Source: a bacterium (GTDB lineage: Bacteria > Bacillota_A > Clostridia > Lachnospirales > Lachnospiraceae). Taken from it: a stretch of 8,452 nt of DNA. Location: assembly GCA_004562915.1 (NCBI GenBank), contig SFQZ01000163.1:1-8452 (forward strand), read 5' to 3'. Within the stretch, counting starts at the first letter, position 1, and every line of letters starts with the position of its first letter. Below, in pieces: positions 5,787 to 8,452 of this stretch. The position numbers were made by a program, and so were the translations under genes. The notes beneath the pieces were generated by a model. The model saw nothing but the letters and a program-made list of their open reading frames with translations, searched no databases and was not told where the DNA came from.

Positions 5787-5819
5787 TGGGGAATGGTTCG
5801 AATCCATTCCTCATTTTTT
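5787..5819 (+). terminator. Rho-independent terminator with T-arm-like loop
   Basis: TGGGGAATGG pairs with CCATTCCTCA (10 bp, one G.U) around TTCGAAT, followed by six T. It is a strong intrinsic terminator that would end any transcript of the hairpin region. The upper half, AATGG-TTCGAAT-CCATT, has exactly the geometry and loop sequence of a tRNA T-arm, although no tRNA surrounds it. Confidence 0.85.
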
Positions 5820-5899
5820 CGTGCAGAAAATGCACAGATTATTATCCTGTTTGAAATACCAGGGAAGGGTGTTGCAGGAAGAAAGGGAGGACAAAAAGA

Positions 5900-6310
5900 A
5901 TGAATACGATTGTTTTAATGGGTAGACTTGCCAGAGATCCAGAAACTAAGCTGACATCTACGCAAAAGGGACAAACCAAAGTATCTAGGTTTCCACTGGT
6001 AGTAAAAAGAAATCGCACAAGCAAAGCATTTGTAGTGATGATCACAGCTTATGGAAATAATGCAGAATTTGTGGAGAAATATCTTGAAAAAGGAATTAAG
6101 ATTGCTCTTTCCGGAGAGTTGGTAATCTCTCAGATCAAAGATGAACAGACTGGAACTGCATCCTATTATACCGAAGTCATTATGGATAATGTAGAGTTTG
6201 CAGAAGCCAAAACAAAAAAAGAAGAATCTGACGGATTTCAACCAGCAGAGAAGAGGAAGATTCCATTCGATATACCAGAAGAACTTGAACAAGAAATGCC
6301 ATTTCGATAG
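5900..6310 (+). CDS. ssb: Single-stranded DNA-binding protein
   Basis: A 136-residue SSB. MNTIVLMGRLARDPETKLTS opens the OB fold (residues 1-103), with VSRFPLVVKRN, AFVVMITAYGNNAEFVEKYL and KGIKIALSGELVIS as the later strands and YYTEVIMDNVEFAE closing it. A short disordered linker leads to the tail EELEQEMPFR, a variant of the acidic tip that recruits repair and replication partners; the usual Pro-Phe is followed by an extra Arg. It is shorter than typical chromosomal SSB (about 150-175 residues), as is common for ICE copies, which protect transferred single strands. GGGAGG (5885-5890) lies 9 bases before the ATG. It starts a new operon after the strong terminator, and its stop overlaps the RBS of the next gene. 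Confidence 0.92.
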   Translation: MNTIVLMGRLARDPETKLTSTQKGQTKVSRFPLVVKRNRTSKAFVVMITAYGNNAEFVEKYLEKGIKIALSGELVISQIKDEQTGTASYYTEVIMDNVEFAEAKTKKEESDGFQPAEKRKIPFDIPEELEQEMPFR

Positions 6311-6323
6311 GAGGACAAGATTT

Positions 6324-6773
6324 ATGAGAAAATACTTTTTAGAATTATTTGCAATAGGATTGGTTGATTCAGAAGGAAGAATCAATACAGAACATATGAC
6401 AAGTGATGCGCTTATGACTGCCATGAAAACAATGGAAGAGCTGACGCAAATGAAAATGGATCGTTTGGTTTTGGAAACAACAATGGAGATGATCTTATGT
6501 ATGTTTGAGTCATGTGACACAGAGGAATTTACAGAAATATTAGGCAAGCTGCTTGGCGGAAAGCAGACTTCTAAAGTGACAGCTCATTTGGAAGCACTGG
6601 AGGAATTGTTGACAGAAGAGGAATATAGTAGTTTCCTTGCAGAATATCTTGGTTATTTAACCGTGAATGTAGCAGAGTTTATTAGGAGCACAATCATTGA
6701 AAATGGTTTGATGTTACTTGCCGGTTCAGGAGGAGAAGAGGATGGAGAAGAGGATGGAGAAGACGGATTATAA
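6324..6773 (+). CDS. Hypothetical acidic helical protein
   Basis: A 149-residue protein that I do not recognise. It is mostly helical and acidic: MRKYFLELFAIGLVDSEGRI at the start, a Met/Glu-rich middle (TAMKTMEELTQMKMDRLVLE), and a segment EALEELLTEEEYSSFLAEYL before a hydrophobic stretch (TIIENGLMLLAG). The C-terminus is a Glu/Asp/Gly repeat (EEDGEEDGEDG) encoded by a 12-bp tandem repeat. It has no signal peptide. The ATG at 6324 has AGGAGG (6309-6314) 9 bases upstream; an upstream in-frame ATG at 6198 lies deep within ssb and lacks an RBS. It sits between ssb and the antirepressor, overlapping the latter by 32 bases, so it is co-translated with genes of DNA handling. Its function is unknown. 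Confidence 0.65.
   Translation: MRKYFLELFAIGLVDSEGRINTEHMTSDALMTAMKTMEELTQMKMDRLVLETTMEMILCMFESCDTEEFTEILGKLLGGKQTSKVTAHLEALEELLTEEEYSSFLAEYLGYLTVNVAEFIRSTIIENGLMLLAGSGGEEDGEEDGEDGL
6728..6733 (+). promoter_or_regulatory. RBS that sets the antirepressor start
   Basis: AGGAGG inside the 3' end of the acidic gene lies 8 bases before the ATG at 6742. It favours that start over the TTG at 6718 (which precedes the RBS) and over the second ATG at 6754, produced by the 12-bp duplication. Confidence 0.7.
6735..6763 (+). repeat. 12-bp tandem repeat in the overlap of two genes
   Basis: GAGGATGGAGAA occurs twice in tandem with a partial third copy. In the upstream frame it encodes the EEDG repeats of the acidic tail, and in the downstream frame it encodes MEKR-MEK, so the start codon itself is duplicated (6742 and 6754). 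Confidence 0.7.
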
Positions 6774-7494
6774 AATCACAGAGTTTCACAATTCGGAGTT
6801 TGGTTCCATCCGTATGATTGAAGATGGAGGCAGACTTTTATTTTCTGGAATTGATGTAGCATTTGCTTTGGGATATGCAAAACCAAGAAATGCGATAAAT
6901 GTTCATTGCAAGGGGGCCCTGAAACGGGGCGTCCTTACATCAGGTGGGGTACAGCCAATGATTTTTATTCCAGAGGGAGATGTATATCGGCTGATTACAA
7001 AAAGTCGTTTAAAGTCAGCACAGAATTTTGAGAAGTGGGTATTTGATGAGGTACTTCCGGCTATTAGGAAAACAGGCGGATATTTAGAGACCGATCTTTT
7101 AGACAGGGTAAAAGATAACCCGGAACTTCTTTTGGAATTTGCCGAGAGACTTTTGGCAGAAAACAATCGAAATCGAGAATTGCAAAATCGTGTAAAGGAT
7201 ATGCAGCCAAAAGCAGATTATTATGATCATTTCATGATTACAGGAGAATGCACCAATATTCGAACGACGGCAAAAGAGATTGAATTTCCAGAAAGAAAAT
7301 TTGTGAAACTTCTTTTAAATAGAGGATTTCTATATAGGAGTCCATCCGGCACGCTGTTACCCTATGCGGTGGAGAAGAACAATGATCTGTTTATTGTAAA
7401 AGACTATTTTAACAATGGACATCTTGGTTCACAGACATTGGTTACACCAAAAGGAAAAGAATTTTTTAAAGCGTTGTGTGCGGAGGAAGAGTAA
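6742..7494 (+). CDS. Phage-type antirepressor (BRO-N plus KilAC)
   Basis: A 250-residue DNA-binding protein. Residues about 10-115 are a BRO-N domain: ITEFHNSEFGSIRMIEDGGR, then LFSGIDVAFALGYAKPRNAI, then FIPEGDVYRLITKSRLKSAQ and FEKWVFDEVLPAIRKTGGYL, all hallmark segments. After a helical linker (LLEFAERLLAENNRNRELQN), residues about 150-245 are a KilAC/ANT domain (MQPKADYYDHFM, TTAKEIEFPERKFVKLLLNR, then VTPKGKEFF). In phages, such two-domain proteins counter a repressor or act as regulators of lysogeny; on an ICE a role in switching on excision or transfer is plausible but inferred, as no repressor is in the window. The ATG overlaps the previous gene by 32 bases. The domains look complete. 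Confidence 0.87.
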   Translation: MEKRMEKTDYKITEFHNSEFGSIRMIEDGGRLLFSGIDVAFALGYAKPRNAINVHCKGALKRGVLTSGGVQPMIFIPEGDVYRLITKSRLKSAQNFEKWVFDEVLPAIRKTGGYLETDLLDRVKDNPELLLEFAERLLAENNRNRELQNRVKDMQPKADYYDHFMITGECTNIRTTAKEIEFPERKFVKLLLNRGFLYRSPSGTLLPYAVEKNNDLFIVKDYFNNGHLGSQTLVTPKGKEFFKALCAEEE

Positions 7495-7564
7495 AGAATG
7501 ATGGAGGTGGTTGCCATGATTACAGATCTGGACAGCAGTTAAATCGCTGAAAGGAGGGAAAATC
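7495..7564 (+). other. Short intergenic gap with a minimal reading frame
   Basis: GGAGG at 7503-7507 precedes an ATG at 7516 that opens a frame of only eight residues (MITDLDSS, stop at 7540-7542). An in-frame ATG at 7498 would give 14. It may be a leader peptide, a decayed gene or chance. The AGGAGGG at 7552-7558 belongs to the next gene. Confidence 0.2.
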
Positions 7565-8000
7565 ATGCAGGAAGAGGTAACTCAGAAAACGGTCACGTTC
7601 TGCATTCGGACTACCAAAGTAACAGCAGATTTATTGAAAAAGGTTCTTGCTGCTTATCTGCGTCATCAGAAGCAGAAATCGGTAGAGAAGAAAGCGAAGA
7701 AGAATCAGCCGAAACAGGGAAAGGTCACGGTAAAAGAGCTGGCAAAACAAAATGCCGGGATGGTCAATATCGAGATCACAAATAAGAATATCAAGTCCTT
7801 TAGATCCACCGATGTATCTGGTGTTTTTTAAAGGACGTGATCAGGATGCCCTCAATGCTGCTTTCCGTGAGTTTTCCCAGAAACAGATTCAAAAAGCGAA
7901 TAAGCCTTCTATTCACAAGCGTCTTGCAACTTACAGAGCAATGATGCCAAAGAAATCGAAGGACAAAGTAAAGAACCGGCATCAGGAGCAGAGCCGATGA
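7565..8000 (+). pseudogene. PcfB-like (DUF3801) transfer protein, internal deletion and frameshift
   Basis: In conjugative elements of this type a PcfB/DUF3801 protein is encoded directly before the coupling ATPase and is thought to assist it. The start (MQEEVTQKTVTFCIRTTKVT, then LLKKVLAAYLRHQKQK and TVKELAKQNAGMVNIEITNK) is a normal DUF3801 N-terminus. The frame then runs NIKSF into an early stop at 7829-7831. The rest of the family sequence, DPPMYLVFFKGRDQDALNAA and FREFSQKQIQKANKPSIHKR, resumes in another frame from about 7803 and ends at 8000. Relatives have roughly 15-20 residues (an ARKYGVD-like segment up to KKD) between these points, and these are absent. So a small out-of-frame deletion, not a single-base error, is indicated. 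A good RBS (AGGAGGG, 7552-7558) shows that the 5' end is intact. The missing segment is judged from memory of the family. Confidence 0.75.
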
Positions 8001-8365
8001 AAAAGCAAATCGGTAAAAATCTGATGCAAAAATGGAAGAATAAGATCAGGGTCAGGCTGTCCGCCCTGGATAAAAAGAAACTGGTTCTTACCAATATCCC
8101 ATATATCTTAACTGCTTTTTATACAAATCGGGCATCATTTCTTTACAGAAACAGTCTGGGAGAAGATATTGGGAACAAGCTATTATATGCGATGGAACAT
8201 GCAGACAGGATTCTTACTGGATTGCAGCCAAGTTTTAACTGGCGTGATATGCTGACAGGAATTGTAGCAGCTGTCATTCTGAAATTACTGGTATGGCAGA
8301 AACAGTCAGATGCAAAGAAACTCCGGAAAGGAATCGAGTATGGTTCAGCCAGATGGAGTGCATAA
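7997..8365 (+). pseudogene. VirD4/TraG-type coupling protein, N-terminal fragment
   Basis: This begins as a type IV coupling protein, the membrane ATPase that feeds relaxase-bound DNA to the conjugation channel. The 122 residues cover only the N-terminal membrane part. There is a basic start, a first helix about 28-46 (KLVLTNIPYILTAFY), the RASFLYRNSLGEDIG loop, a second helix about 86-102 (MLTGIVAAVILKLLVWQ), and the family signature segment KLRKGIEYGSARW. Family members continue with a Gly/Thr residue and some 450 further residues including Walker A and B. Here the frame goes Ser-Ala-stop straight after Trp, and a recombinase gene begins 46 bases later. The ATG overlaps the preceding stop by 4 bases (ATGA), typical coupling. 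It was almost certainly split by insertion; the other part should lie beyond the window. Confidence 0.82.
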
Positions 8366-8411
8366 TCTTAAGTGTAAAGAACTCTACATGGACGCACAGG
8401 AGGATATGCAC
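8357..8411 (+). mobile_element. Left end of an inserted serine-recombinase element
   Basis: Homology to the coupling protein stops at TGG 8354-8356, and what follows is non-coding sequence leading to a large serine recombinase start. Such recombinases commonly lie beside one end of their element, so the junction near 8356-8360 is the probable attL. The TnpX/TndX-type enzymes cross over at a two-base core, often GA; a GA is present at 8356-8357. The other end is outside the window. Confidence 0.6.
8398..8403 (+). promoter_or_regulatory. RBS of the recombinase
   Basis: AGGAGG 8 bases before the ATG at 8412 decides the start. An in-frame ATG at 8388 lies upstream of this RBS and would add only eight unrelated residues (MDAQEDMH). 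Confidence 0.75.
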
Positions 8412-8452
8412 ATGAATGATTACAACAAAATCACAGCCCTTTACTCCCGCCT
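8412..8452 (+). CDS. Large serine recombinase, N-terminal fragment (cut by window end)
   Basis: Only 13 full codons are visible: MNDYNKITALYSR, followed by a partial Leu codon. They match the characteristic opening of large serine recombinases of Bacillota mobile elements (TnpX/TndX-like), where ITALYxRLSRDD begins the resolvase domain and the serine of that motif is the catalytic nucleophile. Here that serine would be the residue right after the window ends or within the next few bases. The short match is distinctive but limited, so the family call rests on recognition of this opening, a good RBS and the position at the edge of an interrupted gene. Confidence 0.7.
   Translation, partial: MNDYNKITALYSR

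Larger units (their letters stand above)
5461..5819 (+). ncRNA. Candidate structured RNA (or sso/oriT-like hairpin region)
   Basis: At least seven stems lie in series before the final two hairpins. CCTCT 5461-5465 pairs with 5491-5495 and encloses GATTT/AAATC (5466-5470 with 5475-5479). 5505-5516 pairs with 5525-5535, an 11-bp stem with one bulged C and two G.U pairs. CCGGA/TCCGG is at 5563-5577, CTCTG/CAGAG at 5644-5659, CTGTA/TACAG at 5667-5680, GTTATC/GATAAC at 5685-5702, and TGTA/TACA at 5710-5721. TACAGGA/TCCTGTA with a GAAA loop follows at 5764-5781, then a strong terminator. A terminator immediately upstream and another at the end make this an apparent separate transcription unit of about 350-450 nt. 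I recognise no known RNA family. Because ssb follows directly, a single-strand origin or transfer origin is an alternative. No convincing promoter was found. The stems were paired by eye. Confidence 0.4.
5361..5899 (+). other. Gene-free region between accessory block and ssb
   Basis: These 539 bases hold no + strand reading frame with an RBS. The first ~90 bases are AT-rich, with runs of A and T. From 5461 to 5819 there is a dense array of hairpins, annotated separately. At 5821-5835, GTGCA and TGCAC form a 5-bp hairpin around GAAAA. The last 50 bases lead to the ssb RBS and include a weak -10-like TATTAT (5840-5845) without a good -35 partner. Confidence 0.6.

Noticed and set aside
5763..5813. 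Possible tRNA gene, because of GGTTCGAATCC
   Set aside because: There is no D arm, no acceptor stem partner and no 7-base anticodon loop; the stem continues directly into a terminator T-run.
6198..6323. Upstream ATG extension of the acidic protein
   Set aside because: It would overlap ssb by over 100 bases with no RBS, while ATG 6324 has a strong one.
5915..6547. Long open frame on the - strand (210 codons) opposite ssb and the next gene
   Set aside because: It is antisense to a clear ssb and a well-started gene, is rich in Ser/Ile/Phe/Cys as expected of a reverse-frame artefact, and shows no RBS or family signature.
6718..6741. TTG start for the antirepressor
   Set aside because: It precedes the AGGAGG at 6728-6733, so that RBS can only serve ATG 6742 or later.

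Overview
The window reads as the replication, partition and early transfer part of an integrative and conjugative element (ICE) of the Tn1549/CTn-like type, carried by a low-to-moderate GC Bacillota host, most likely a gut Clostridia/Lachnospiraceae species. That host call is inference from codon choice, strong AGGAGG ribosome binding sites and the gene set. Every gene I accept lies on the + strand.

Layout. At 1-271 is the C-terminal end of a tyrosine integrase whose upstream part is degenerate and holds a perfect 20-bp palindrome. At 275-3420 is a tightly packed replication/partition operon: a MobC-like ribbon-helix-helix protein, ParA, ParB and a RepA_N/DUF6017-type initiator. The middle of the initiator gene holds six 23-bp palindromic iterons followed by an AT-rich stretch, a good candidate for an internal replication origin.

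At 3421-5360 is an accessory block: a CD1845-like membrane protein, an unknown helical protein, a flavodoxin-type oxidoreductase with a Cys cluster, and a small two-TM protein. Three copies of a GTGCCCA-N-TGGGCAC palindrome bracket the block, and a Rho-independent terminator closes it. At 5361-5899 there is no credible protein gene. It is a hairpin-dense region ending in a second strong terminator, so it looks like an independent structured RNA or a single-strand/transfer origin. At 5900-7494 come ssb, an acidic unknown protein and a phage-type BRO/KilAC antirepressor.

At 7565-8365 the transfer module begins, but it is broken twice. The PcfB-like (DUF3801) gene has an internal deletion with a frameshift. 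The VirD4/TraG coupling-protein gene stops right after its EYGSARW segment, before any ATPase motif. A new gene then starts at 8412 with the N-terminus of a large serine recombinase, so a second mobile element appears to have inserted into the coupling-protein gene.

Taken together, the element keeps what it needs to replicate, partition and protect single-stranded DNA. Within this window, though, its integrase end and its coupling module both look damaged. It may persist as an immobilised or helper-dependent element that hosts a nested one.
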